60,092 bases of DNA from Pseudomonas sp. (GTDB lineage: Bacteria > Pseudomonadota > Gammaproteobacteria > Pseudomonadales > Pseudomonadaceae): contig NZ_JAQGNX010000175.1 in assembly GCF_028293835.1 (NCBI RefSeq), positions 1 through 60,092 on the forward strand, in the 5' to 3' direction. Position numbers and translations under genes: made by a program. The notes under the pieces are model-generated. The model made no database searches. It was given only the letters and a program-made list of their open reading frames with translations, and had not been told where the DNA came from. This document shows positions 59,932-60,092 of this stretch, piece by piece; within the stretch, counting starts at the first letter, position 1; each line of letters opens with the position of its first letter.

Positions 59932-60092
59932 CAGGCTGTGTGAAAACGTAGCGAGCGAAGGCAAGACAAGGCAAAAACAGGCGAGAAACGGCCGGGGTCG
60001 CGATCGACTCTACGGGTTGTAAATGAGCATTTTGATCGGACTCGCGCACGAGCCTGTTTTTAACGCAGTATTGCGTGCGTAGCACCGAAGGT
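59932..60092 (-). mobile_element. Possible insertion-sequence end, cut by window
   Basis: CAGGCTGTGTGAAAACG at 59932 resembles the terminal repeat of some IS5-type Pseudomonas elements, and no gene or repeat explains the following 145 bases. The transposase, if present, would lie beyond the right edge. Without the other end or a target duplication this remains a guess. Confidence 0.3.

Overview
The window is most simply read as chromosome of a fluorescent-group Pseudomonas. The composition is GC-rich with third-position bias. There are Pseudomonas-type REP palindromes at 36875-36911 and 59908-59930, a Pseudomonas-type metallothionein ending in DPISP, and many small stress and regulator genes typical of the genus. 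No rRNA, tRNA, CRISPR array or complete insertion sequence was seen. The 5' end cuts an AraC-type regulator. The 3' end may enter an insertion sequence.

Positions 1-3964 hold regulators and small membrane proteins: AraC, a MerR regulator divergent from an unknown four-helix membrane protein, a LysE-type exporter and a lipoprotein hydrolase. Positions 4091-9749 are the most unusual part. Four genes on the minus strand are packed as one operon: a radical SAM protein, a GNAT-like protein, a sulfotransferase and a 1062-residue autotransporter. The autotransporter has an extended signal peptide and a glycine-rich passenger. I infer that the three cytosolic enzymes modify the passenger before export; this is the best candidate here for an undescribed system.

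Positions 10300-24264 are a patchwork of small stress, detoxification and accessory genes with several decayed copies. It includes a ferritin-like remnant, an MBL hydrolase with a disrupted or displaced start, a lysine-rich histone-like protein, an MFS exporter, an internally deleted VOC protein, a lipoprotein SDR, a tandem DUF421 pair, an MRJP-like protein, a GAF/PAS hybrid histidine kinase, a KGG-repeat protein, a ClpP-like protein and a metallothionein. Positions 24328-28178 encode a cytochrome bo-type quinol oxidase, cyoABCD, with no cyoE beside it.

Positions 28451-40863 hold mostly single genes: a DapF-like protein with both catalytic Cys replaced by Ser, an FMN reductase, a YciI-like protein, an RcnB-like protein, a divergent SRAP protein, a beta-CASP ribonuclease-like protein, a YfcE-like phosphatase, a YddG-type exporter, RidA, a large uncharacterised protein, a TetR regulator and a methyltransferase. 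An intergenic repeat is present in two copies, at 17722-17828 and 32853-32993.

Positions 41000-59890 are catabolic and transport modules, most with an adjacent regulator. A glutamate/aspartate-type ABC importer and a threonine aldolase-type enzyme lie beside a LysR regulator. An enoyl-CoA hydratase, CoA-transferase and MFS operon faces a GntR/FCD regulator across three matching operator sites. A MocR regulator faces an EamA exporter. A polyol or sugar ABC importer with a zinc dehydrogenase and a SorC-type regulator is controlled around a perfect 11-bp inverted repeat.
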